Under the pieces are notes generated by a model that made no database searches, was not told the DNA's origin, and was given only the letters and a program-made list of their open reading frames with translations. Made by a program: the position numbers and the translations under genes. 64,000 nt of DNA from Halisarca cf. caerulea (lineage: Eukaryota; Porifera; Demospongiae; Chondrillida; Halisarcidae). Below, one piece after another: positions 53,511 through 64,000 of the stretch (position 1 is the first letter of the stretch; each line of letters starts with the position of its first letter). Location: NCBI GenBank assembly GCA_963170055.1, contig CAUJGJ010000242.1, forward strand, positions 337,501 to 401,500, written 5' to 3'.

Positions 53511-56500
53511 ATGAATCTGATCTTCCTTGTTCTAGTCCAATGGCTAATTCATACTGCAGGTAAGAGGTGTACTGGGAGAGGGGAGCATACTACAAAAAAG
53601 AGCATTCCAAAGTCTACATTACACATGTTGTACTATGATTAAGTGCTGACTTACGTAAATATTTTTATAATACGTAAATCCACACTCCACTCTCTATTTG
53701 TGCTCAAGGATCCAATACACAGTTGAGGTTCTACAACTCCACTACTCAACTACCTTCCAACAAGAGAATAGCTCTTCGTGGTACAACTGTTCTACTGGAG
53801 TGTAGAGTTACTCCACATCAACAACAAATACACTATCAATGGACCTGTCCTCATCCACCATGTGATGGAGAATACAGAAAGGTCTACAATAATCTTATTC
53901 TTATTGTAGCTACTGCCACAACTAGTGGACGGTACAAGTGTACAACTACTCCTCATGGGAATGAGGTCTCAGCTACTTTGACAGTACAAACATCACTCTC
54001 TCTAGGTTAGCATGATACAGTACTAATGTGATATCTTAAGGTCTCTTTTCCCCTAAGTATGTACGTACTGCTCAATGAATGCAGTAAAAGTATTACAGAA
54101 CAGTACATAAATAAGGTAACGCTAACTGGAAAAAGTTAGCAAAATGTCAACCTTTTGTCTGAGAAAAGTTAATCCACTAACCGCCAAATGTGTGTGAAAG
54201 GAGATAACCTCTAATCAGTAAACACCAACGCTTTTTGGCAAGCAGGTATTAACCTTTCTGGGTTAACCCTTCTTCTACGGTACGCCCAAAAGCGCCCAAA
54301 ATTTACATAGCACCTAACTACGGTACGCCCAAAAGGGCCCACGAAAAGGGAGGGAAATTTGAACAATCATTTTGTGTGCTACGTAGCTTCAATCCTAAAT
54401 ATTCTTACATCATTAGAAAGCCTAAAAATAGCTCTTTCTAGAGATAGTAGGATGACATAGGTTTACTATTAGAGGGAAGGCTCGCGAAAGGGAAAAAGGC
54501 GAAAGAGTCACGGAGACGACATACGGGTGCAGTACGTGCGGTGTAAACTACTGCCTCAACTGTTTCCAGGCTCATCTACTGACAGATTTGCACCGATAGA
54601 AAGCAACATGGAACAGTAATTGTACATTTTGGATAGCTACACTGCAATCCGACGCCTTGTTTTTCGTTTGTTGTTGTTTCTTCTTCTTTGCCCTTAAATT
54701 GTTCTTCCTTGACAATATCTCCGAGGGATGGCTGTATCGGTATGCCTAAGGCTTCAGAAGGCCTTAGTGCCTAAACAACTAAAACTCATACTGCACGAAA
54801 TCGATCGAAAAAGAAGTTCTTCGCGCGGGTTTGCATAGGCAAATTTTCTGTCAAAACGTTCCGTAGTACGAGGTCAGAGGGGCGCTTATTTACCGTAAAT
54901 GGAGGGTTAATCAAGTTAACTGAAAAGTTGCAAAAAATAGTTCGGGGCTAGTTGAACCAACATGTATTCTTTGTCATTGTATCTTGGCATTTTGTTATCA
55001 AAGCATTTTACAAGGACTTTTTACTAGTATCTCTATCGTCAGCATTTCCAAACCTCAGGGTCATCCTTCTAAACAACACTCGTGTCTCTAGCTATTACGT
55101 AATTACTCAAGTCACATGTGCATAAGTTCACATAATTGTCAAGTTTCGGAAAATCGCTGGCAGGTAAACGTTCACTGATTTATTCGCTAGCTTACAGATA
55201 AAGTTTAACACTTGTTTCATTCATGTACTGTACTGTACACTAAATACATGATATTACCCTGTAAAGTACATACTTTCACTTTTTTGTACTGCTACGGTAG
55301 GTGCTCTTGCTCTCTACAACAGAAGTAAACTTCTCCTACAGAACACACTAATAACTGATCCACAACAGATACCAAATGGACTAGTGTGTACTACTGGTCA
55401 ATGGCCAAGGTTTAGGTTTGAGGATGGGTCTACAATGCATGGTAGCAGACAAGGTCAAAGTACAACAGTACAAAGTTCACAACTAAATCAAAATGGACGA
55501 TATGTGTGCTTTGAGGGTGGGAGAGAACAGCCATTGTACGTCTACTTCAGTAACTGTGAGTGCACTTTACTAGGTAAAGCAACACACACTTCTCAGTGCA
55601 CATAGGGGCCCACAACATATTACAGTCGCAATGGTGATTTGTACATAAGGTATGGCTGCCACATAGTAGAGATCTACGTACAAGTGATACAATGTCATAC
55701 AGTATCCACTTAAGGTTGGATTTGTATACTGAATGTATGACATACAGATCTACCCTTCCCAGCCACTCTGCTGACACCACAAGTCACAACAATAAACAAT
55801 GTTACTGAACAACAACTTCGGTTAGCCCTCACCAAACCAGAAGGTTATAACAGTGGAAGGTTCATTTTAAGATACAATTGTGGATTTAGGGGAATTCCCA
55901 TTGAACTGGAGTACAGGAGTGTTGATATTAATATTAGCACTAGCGATGCAGTAGTGATAAGGAGGAGATCATGTTTTGTAGAAGGAGAGATATCCAGAGT
56001 CACAGTTTGGTTTGCTAGCGGAAGACACATAAGTTCAGTACCAGCAGTGGTCAATGCTACCAGTGGAGAAGGTGAGATAAGAAGTGATGTTAGCACAAAT
56101 GAATAAAATAAGGCAAGCAATCAACACTTATATGTATCATAGGAAAAAGGTACATTTCAACGATTAATGCAGCTTTGTGTGAATCACTAAATTATGAACA
56201 TTGTTAAGCCATTTTATTAGAATAGGCTAGGCCATGCAAAGTTAATTTTAAGTTTCTGGTCCCCTTCCTGGTCATTTTTTTTGTGAAGATAGAAAAAAAT
56301 ATATTTTCAAAAAGAATAGTCAGTTACCATGCTGGGTTCAAACCCTGACTAAAATATTGTAATCTATCAAGTAAAGCATGTGTGTTCAGCATGAACACAT
56401 GAAAACCATTGTGGTATTGTGAGACTAGTGGCTGTCTGGTTCCATACAGACATGCACTCCCCATCAATTGTGCTGTATAAGTTTGTATATATCATGTTTA

Positions 56501-59093
56501 AACTTGTTTCAATTCACCATTCTTGTTAGCATTAATAGCATCTGTTCACAGATATAAGGAATATATTTGCATGAGTGCCCTTCTCAATGACTTGATTGAA
56601 AAAAAAAATAAAAATAAAAACCCTGGTGGCCTGGTCAATTATCAAAGATGTCCAAGACCAGAAACATATTATTAACTTTGTGTGGCCCTACCATTAAGAT
56701 TACTGACCACATATATTAACACTGATCAGTGAATTTCACATCTGTATCACTGTATGGAGCATGTATTGATCCGGTATCACTGTATGGAGCATGTATTGAT
56801 CCGGTATCACTGTATGGAGCATGTATTGATCCGGTATCACTGTATGGAGCATGTATTGATCCTGTATCACTGTATGGAGCACGTATTGATCCTGTATCAT
56901 TGTATGGAGCATGTATTGATCCTGTATCACTGTATGGAACATGTATTGATCCTGTATCACTGTATGGAGCACGTATTGATCCTGTATCATTGTATGGAGC
57001 ATGTATTGATCCTGTATCACTGTATGGAGCATGTATTGATCCTGTATCACTGTATGGAGCATGTACTGATCTTGTATCACTGTATGGAACATGTATTGAT
57101 CCTGTATCACTGTATGGAGCATGTATTGATCCTGTATCACTGTATGGAGCATGTATTGATCCTGTATCACTGTATGGAGCATGTATTATGGAGTACGGTA
57201 GTACTCCATATGTAGGATTGACACAAATTCAAAACTGTGCAAAGTCCTACATCCCGCAGCACCTGCATATGTACTATAAAATGTGCTGCACGTGTGGGAT
57301 GTAGGAATTTGCACAGTGTGCACTCAATCCAACTAAACTCTGTCTAGCCCTATACCCGTCTAGCCTCATGTATGTGTAGCCCTATGCTCGTCTAGCCCAA
57401 TGTCTGTCTTGCCCTTTGCCCACCTAACCCTTTACCGGTTTTGCAACTTACTCTTGTTCCAAGTGTTCTTGGAGAATCCTTTTTGATAATGCCTTTTGCA
57501 CGACCCTGTGTCAATCCTACATCCTTTTACCATTTTTAAATGGTTTTTATACACCCTTATATTGGTCTCTTGGTGTCACTGTCAAAATTTTAGAAAATGA
57601 CCATTATGTTAAATCTTATAGAGAGATTTTCGACACAAAACTATAGATAGCGAAATTATGAAATGATGAAAATTTACAGACTATACGGTAAAGAAACTAC
57701 CCAAGTCACAACTCATCCTATATCCACTGAAGCCACAAGAGCTAGCACTCAACCAGCAACCACAGGGGAGTAAACGTTGAGCTACTGTGTGACATCTCAC
57801 TGGGCAAATTTGCTGATAGTCATTTGAGATCACAAACATAAAAATGCGTGCCATCTCACACCACACAACTGCTAGTGGTGCTGAATCCAACATCCGAGGA
57901 TGTTTTTCACACACTGGGTCGATGTCATGTGTACTATAGCCAGTAGTGCAGAATCCACTTACATTTATGACAGCTAACTGTGGAATCCGTCACAGATATG
58001 GACAAGCATATCTGTGACAGATGTAATGCGTCACACGTAATGCATGAGATTGCATTACATATAACATATTAAAAAGCATTATTATATAGCTGTATCATGT
58101 ATCATTGCTAACAACACTCCAATGCAACAGTGTATTCTGGTACACCACAAACCATTCATCATACAACTCCTCACCAAGATGGGAAATACCATTATATCCG
58201 GTCCTACAGTAGCTCTCAAACATGCACAGTACTTTTTAATGCTCCTTACCAGGTGTACATACATCGCTGTCATAACCCCCTACTATTGTGAAGAACAGGT
58301 ACTGACTCTTCTTTTACCACAACAGTACAAGTGGATGCTGTAAAGTCTACTACCACAACAGTACAAGTGGATACAGTAAAGTCTACTACCACAACAGTAC
58401 AAGTGGATGCTGTGATGCCTACTACCACAACAGTACAAGTGGATGCTGTAAAGGTTACTACCACAACTACAAAGTCCACAACAACTGATGTCATAAGAGT
58501 CAGCAACCAACCAACCACTACAGGTAATATATTGAACAACTGTAACTGAGAACAGCTGACATATAACATTGACAAAAATTGGTCGCTAGTTGTCAGGAAC
58601 TTACAAGTGCCAAATACAGTACCTCTTGTCCCTCCTCCCTCCAGCCTCCTGTCCCCCACACATCCCCTCCCTTCCACTCAACACAGTCATCCTCACTCCA
58701 CTCACCAGCACTGTACCACCTGGTACCACTCTCACTATAGGATGTGTGGATGGATACTACACTGATCAGATGGGGACAATGACATGTGGAACTGATGGAC
58801 AGTGGACAGGGACACCAACACAATGTACAGGTATGGATGGAATATAGACGAGTACGTTTGGATCACAGAGGAAAGTTCTGTACTAACCCACACCCTCTTC
58901 CCCAGAAACCTGCACAGCATCCAACTTGACTGCTGTATCTGAGGATGTAGCATACACCATACCCAACGAGATAAGACCAGGAGTTGTAGCCACCTCTCCT
59001 CGGTGTAGAGAGGGCTACCATGTCACTGTCAGTGCTGTGTGCCAGGATGACAGGACATGGAGAGTAAAGGAACAGTGTGTGCAGAGTGAGTGA

Positions 59094-59155
<62 letters not shown>

Positions 59156-59787
59156 ATGTGTGCATGCAGGTGTGTGCAGGTGGACAATGACTGTACGTAC
59201 ATTAGGCAAAAATAACGACCAATGCACTCCGCAAAGTTTGTTAGTGTACACATAGTATGCTGTCCACCGTAGCAAACATGAAGCAAATATAAATTCAGCC
59301 ATTTAAAATGATCATACTAAAGCAATGCCTTGTAAAGCGTAATAATAATAATAATAATAAGCGTGTAAGCTTGTATGTGTAATTACTTAGTACGTACTGT
59401 ACATACATACATAGGACAACTGAATGTACATACATACATACTGTGTACTACATGTGTTCTAGATGTTCTCACTCCACAGGTGCCAACTCCTGCAACTGTC
59501 CAACTCCAACTGCAAACACAGGAGTCATTGTAGGAGTGACAGTAGTGAACATCATCATACTGTTGGCTACTATTACACTACTGGTCATTATTGTCATACT
59601 GATTACCAGAAGGAAGAGGGACACACAGACAGTCAAGTATGGAGAAGACTCCAAAGGTACTGTGCACATTTATGATGAAGTGGATGACAGTATAGGACTG
59701 AAAAGATCTGGTACAGATACTAAAGTCTATCAAGAAATTGATGTCAGCAAGATGGAGGACAGGAATCAATATGCTACCATGAAATGA
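53511..59787 (+). CDS. R5: long Ig/CCP receptor with shifted Ig acceptor
   Basis: Exons: signal peptide 53511-53559, Ig 53709-54005, D2 55301-55555, D3 55763-56071, Thr-rich stalk 58299-58523 (75 codons, the longest in the family, with repeated [10 protein letters not shown] units), CCP1 58645-58830, CCP2 58906-59085, and transmembrane plus tail 59480-59787. The product is 602 residues. The Ig acceptor CTACAG|GT of the paralogues reads CTATTTGT here; the next AG, GCTCAAG|GA, is 9 nt downstream in the same phase and behind a pyrimidine tract, so the Ig domain can still be joined minus three codons. The tail has IYDEV and VYQEI-x10-YATM. A piggyBac relic lies in intron 2. AATAAA is near 60,155. 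Confidence 0.8.
54267..54906 (+). mobile_element. piggyBac-like element relic, 640 bp, TTAA target sites
   Basis: Ends CCCTTCTTCTACGGTA and reverse-complemented CCCTCCATTTACGGTA are flanked by TTAA on both sides. The empty site (GGTTAATCAAG) is preserved in R1 at about 4,751. Inside, a plus frame ending at the TAG at 54,597 reads [17 protein letters not shown], like the cysteine-rich C-terminal domain of piggyBac transposases. The rest of the transposase is gone. It inserted after the A/C duplication. Confidence 0.8.
56740..57185. repeat. 30-bp minisatellite in R5 intron (about 15 units)
   Basis: Same unit and place as 5,868-6,360 but more homogeneous. The first units share a CCGGTATC variant, and others share CACGTATT and ACATGTATT variants in a repeating order, indicating block-wise expansion. 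Confidence 0.9.
57694..57765 (+). pseudogene. R5 first Thr-rich exon with lost donor
   Basis: Counterpart of 7,280-7,351. The donor reads G|GGGAGT instead of GTGAGG, as in R1. It is probably unused. Confidence 0.5.
59092..59152. repeat. (GT)n at the CCP2 splice donor of R5
   Basis: Begins within A|GTGAGTGAGTGTGTG. Shorter than in R1. Confidence 0.9.
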
Positions 59788-59801
59788 AACTTGTGTGCGA
59801 C

Positions 59802-59802
<1 letters not shown>

Positions 59803-59855
<53 letters not shown>

Positions 59856-59880
59856 TGTGTACGTGTGTTTGTGAGTGTGT

Positions 59881-59934
<54 letters not shown>
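59803..59934. repeat. (GT)n in the R5 3' untranslated region
   Basis: Starts about 16 bp after the stop codon. It has GTTTGTGAGTG interruptions not present in R1. Confidence 0.9.
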
Positions 59935-59936
<2 letters not shown>

Positions 59937-61142
59937 ATGCTCATGCATGTGTCAGTGTATACAGTCACATGTAATACACAAGCGTGCATGTGCATATGTA
60001 TGAGTGCAAATGACTATGTACATGTGTGTAAATATATACGTATACATAACATATGTACAATGTCATCCTAATGTGACAAAATGTGCATCTTCCATAAACC
60101 TGTATTGAGCGCAAACTAGCTAGACACAAGACAGGGAGATATTGCACCCAACAAAATAAATGTGCATGTGTGTAAGAATGGGTGAAGAGCAGAGAGAAAC
60201 ATATTCCAAATGGTGAGAAAGTTTGCATGGTGTGAATTTCAGATATATTTCCATCACTCTACAGATAAATATCAAATCAACATAATTTAATGTACATTTC
60301 TCCCTTTCTTATCTTCATACAGCTAGCTTTAATGTAGCACTGATTGATCTAATAGCACTGCATGTGAAATTAAGCCACATTAAAGATTAAATAATATGCT
60401 GTCAATATGCTTTCAGCTCTAGCAATATATATGCAGCCGAACGATGGGGAAACAAGGGGCATGTGCCTTCAAGAAATCATTAGAACCCTACTCCAGGTAA
60501 TTGCTAATCATACATCAAAGAGAAAGAGGGGCTGAAGTGGTTCAAATTCTACATCAGTATGTTTTGGTTCTAGAAGTTTAGGGGCATTCATCATTGCTCA
60601 ATTTGATTGGATGAATTCAGTTTGATCCATGAATTTAATTTAACCCAATGAAATCGGCTGGGGATGGCGTCAAAACAAGCACTGTTTGCACATTTGGCTG
60701 AAATGTTATGAAAACAGTTGAAAAATCCAGACTTGGTGGCATGTGACCAAATAATGATCACACCATTACAACACTAATACAATCACTACGTATATTGCTT
60801 AGTATTATGCCAATTGGCAGAATGGATGAGGTGGATAGAAGTTTACAACCTCAACAATATCCATACTGTATACAAGTCTAGTAGAATAGAAGTTCATATA
60901 ACTACAGATACAGTATGTAAATATAATAATTTTTATGTAATAGTACTGCTATGATTGATCAAATAAAAGCAAGACTATTGAAAGCCAATCAAACAACACA
61001 TTGTCACATAAACCACTCCATTCACTATAGAGTGACTGTGTGACAAGTTGTTTTGTTAATATGCCAACTACTAAGGATTCCCAAATGAAGCTGTACCAAA
61101 CACTCAGTGTCGAAAGTGCAAACACAGGAGAAGAGGAAGAGA

Positions 61143-62182
61143 ATGGACCAGTTCTTCCTTGTTCTAGCCACACTGCTGATATCCACTGCAGGTGAGAGGG
61201 TGCATGTATTGGGAGAGGGGAGTATTGTATCACAGAAACGTATCTCAGCCACAGTTAAAGTGTCATTGGCAGAGCTTCAAATATCACTAAGGTCGAACGT
61301 AAAGAAGAACAATTTAAAAAAAAATTAGGATGCCCAAGATATGCTTACTAGATCACAGTTGATCATATCTTAAATCCAATCTCCGTCCATTCCACTCTCT
61401 ACAGGTGCTCAAGAACCCACTACACAATTAATATTCTACACCTCCACTACTCAACTACCTCACAACAATAGAATAGTTCAACGTGGTACAACTGTTCTAC
61501 TGGAGTGTGGAGTTACTCCACATCAACAACAAATACACTACAACTGGACCTGTCCTCAACCACCATGTGATGGAGAATACAGAAAGGTCTACAATAATCT
61601 TATTCTTATTGTAGCTACTACCACAACTGGTGGACAGTACAAGTGTACACCTACTCCTCATGGGAATGAGGTCTCAGCTACTTTAACTGTACAAACATCA
61701 CTCTCTCTAGGTTAGCATGATACAGTACTAATGTGATATCTTAAGGTTTCCACAAGGTAAGAAAATATCCTCCTGAAGCACCAATAGCCATACTACACAC
61801 TACAAACATTTGTTCTTGTTGTCTTTAATTCTCCAGGTGCAATTACTATCTACAACAAAAGTAAACTTCTCCTACCGAACACACTAATAACTGATCCACA
61901 ACAGATACCAAATGGACTAGTGTGTACTACTGGTGTGAGTGGTGGAGTAGCAAGGTTCAGGTTTGAGGATGGGACTACAATACTTGGTAGAAGACAAGGT
62001 CAAAGTACAACAGTACAAAGTTCACATCTAAATCAAAATGGACAATATGTGTGCTTTGATGGTGGGAAAGATTGGCCATTTTACATCTACTTTAGCAATG
62101 GTGAGTATACCTTACTGAGTACGTCATATTATTGGTATGCACATTTCTTAGTAAAGTCCCCCCTCCACATACACGCACGCAT

Positions 62183-62256
<74 letters not shown>

Positions 62257-63182
62257 CCACACACACGCACACACACTCCTCCCCATCATATTCAAATATG
62301 ACACATATGTTTGTGCGTGCACACTTCCCTGATGTACTAGTACGCACACTTGCTTATCTGTTGCACTGTACAATTTCCTTTTCACACATCTACCAATCAT
62401 CTACAACTAACAGACAACATATCACATAACAGCTAAAGTACGTAGGTCTAAATTGACTGCATATCTGGTACAGCTTTCAAAGGGGTACTTGAGCCATGAC
62501 ATGCGTGATACAGATCCACTGAATTGAATATGTAAGCATACCTTCTTGTATGCCATTAATAATCACAGTGCCCAAGGGTGTAGTGGCTATTCATACCATA
62601 CAACTCGAAGGCAGCTTCTAAACTTATGCCAAACCTTTATTGAAAGAGGATTTCTCAAAAACATCCTCCAAAATGCACAGAGTTAGACTAAGAGAAAATT
62701 CACAGTGCAGTTGGTCCAGCAAAACTCTGTCTAGCCCCATACCAATCTATCCTCATGTATGTATAGCCCTATGCTCATCTAGCCCCATACCCATCTAGCC
62801 TCATGTACATATCTAAGCCATATGCTTGTTGGCACGAAAGCCAGTGCTATGAGTCAAACAGCTCTACCCTTCACAGCCACTCGGCCAACACCACAAGTAT
62901 CACTGGAGAGCACTAGTAAAGAACAATTACTTGGGTTAGTCCTCACCAGACCAGAAGGTTACAACAGTGGAAGGTTCATCTTAAGATATGACTGTGGATT
63001 GAGGGGAATTCCCATTGAACTGGAGTACATGTGTGCTCAGATTAGTGGTAGTAGTGATGTAGTAGTGAGAAGGAGTAGATCATGTTTTGTAGTAGGAGAG
63101 ATATCCAGAGTTACCATTTGGTTTGTTAGTGGAGGATACATAAGTTCTACTCCAGCAGTGGTCAATGCTACCAGTGGAGAAG
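61143..63182 (+). CDS. R6: Ig receptor, duplicate of R2, 3' end beyond window
   Basis: Exons: signal peptide 61143-61191 (as R2), Ig 61405-61710, D2 61837-62100, D3 62877-63182, all phase 1 and open. The membrane/tail exon expected about 0.8 kb downstream is not in the window. The end of the Ig exon and first about 40 bp of intron (CTCTCTAGGTTAGCATGATA) match R1/R5 rather than R2, and the text then switches to R2-type intron near 61,745. This looks like gene conversion from a neighbour. Its final architecture (short like R2, or with CCPs) cannot be seen here. Confidence 0.8.
62161..62275. repeat. (AC)n in R6 intron
   Basis: Counterpart of 12,001-12,095; longer AC run. Confidence 0.9.
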
Positions 63183-63246
63183 GTGAGAAAAAACATGTTG
63201 TATGTACACCCTGCAGAAAAATACCGTTAAAGTAGAGACACCAGTA

Positions 63247-63425
63247 TACAGTGAAACCTTTCTAATCTGCCCCCCTATAATCCGCCAAACTCGCTAATCC
63301 ACCCTAGTGTCCAAAAACGAATTATATATATGTACTGTGTTCAAACCTCGTTAATCCACCAACCCTGCTCATCCACCATAAAACTGATATTCCCAATTGT
63401 GGCGGATTAGAGAGGTATCACTGTA
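63247..63425. mobile_element. TA-flanked MITE with empty site in copy A
   Basis: TACAGTGAAACCTTTCTAAT pairs with reverse-complemented TACAGTGATACCTCTCTAAT, about 179 bp. The corresponding place in R2 (about 13,211-13,222, CAGTATATATT) is uninterrupted, giving a TA target duplication and showing insertion after the A/C duplication. The ends resemble pogo/Tc1-mariner MITEs. Confidence 0.85.
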
Positions 63426-64000
63426 TATTAAACACAATGGTACAGAAACACATCTGATTGACCTTAATAGTATTGGATTGTAGGCTACCATAAGGCATGC
63501 ATGGACAAGCATTTATACATGACATTGCACATACTGTACAATATATGTTGCCATTTCAACTATAACAGTGGAATAATACTATGGTACAGCAGAAAGCATT
63601 TGTCCTACAATTCCTGTGCCTATGTATAAATGGAAAGTACATACATTTTACGTGGTATGTTAATATGTATCTCAAGAGCAGCATGTACAGCAATTCCTAA
63701 TGCTCTCTGCACTGCTTTCTAACTGAGTATTGTAACTACAAATTAAGGTTTGTAGCTGTAAAGTAATTGAGATACACTCGGTTTGATTTGCTAGAAAAGC
63801 AACATCACTGCGGCAAATATTCACAGTAAGGACAGAACAACTTTAAGCAGTGCGTAAAACCATGGCTACTTAAACGTCTTTGAAGTAGCCGCATAAACTA
63901 GGTTGTGCATCAGTACAAGCAAGCCTATAACAACCAAGTACAACTCGAACATGCTAGTACAAGCTTGGTACAACATTGTGACAAGGTGGTGAAAAGGTGG
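63426..64000. other. R6 intron or downstream sequence, no feature recognised
   Basis: To about 63,640 it matches R2 intron sequence (13,222-13,430). Beyond that it does not match anything else in the window, and no exon of the receptor family was found. Confidence 0.6.

Overview
This is eukaryotic, early-branching-animal DNA, most likely from a sponge (inference only). The evidence is many short exons with GT/AG introns, an animal-type strawberry notch (SBNO) helicase, Ig/CCP type I receptor genes, animal-style DNA transposons and MITEs, a LINE, and AT-rich introns full of (AC/GT)n and TACGTA-type repeats. No bacterial operons, rRNA or tRNA genes were seen.

The window holds two interleaved gene systems. 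(1) On the minus strand is SBNO, a DExH-box transcriptional co-regulator. Its 5' half lies at 32.7-25.1 kb and an orthologous 3' part at 3.06-0.19 kb, running off the left edge (copy A). A second 3' half runs from 52.5 to 41.7 kb (copy C) and, by continuous splice phase, carries a long Ser/Thr-rich tail ending in a CXXC zinc finger. (2) On the plus strand are six paralogous receptor genes, here called R1-R6: R1 4.0-9.4, R2 11.0-14.3, R3 14.7-24.2, R4 35.1-39.5, R5 53.5-59.8 and R6 61.1 to beyond 63.2 kb. The full architecture is signal peptide, Ig domain, a second Ig-like domain (D2), a conserved beta-rich domain (D3), a Thr-rich stalk, two CCP/sushi modules, a transmembrane helix and a tail with conserved tyrosines (YDEV, then Yxx[I/L]-x10-YA[T/S]M). 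All internal exons are phase 1-1, so modules can be lost or skipped without a frameshift.

The receptors sit between two SBNO exons that are adjacent in splice phase (the exon at 25.11-25.18 kb and the exon at 2.97-3.06 kb). The array therefore appears nested, antisense, inside one SBNO intron, and host gene plus nested array have been tandemly duplicated. About 0-13.4 kb corresponds to about 49.7-63.6 kb. A smaller unit at 34.6-41.3 kb keeps only relics of the two flanking SBNO exons around a single receptor (R4).

Mobile elements explain much of the rest: a broken LINE in an R3 intron, a PIF/Harbinger transposase relic interrupted by a MITE, a TIR element carrying an unrelated reading frame, a piggyBac relic with TTAA target sites, a DUF6589-like fragment at a duplication junction, and about ten short TA-flanked MITEs. 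Microsatellites and two minisatellites recur at matching places in paralogues, several directly at splice donors or just after stop codons.
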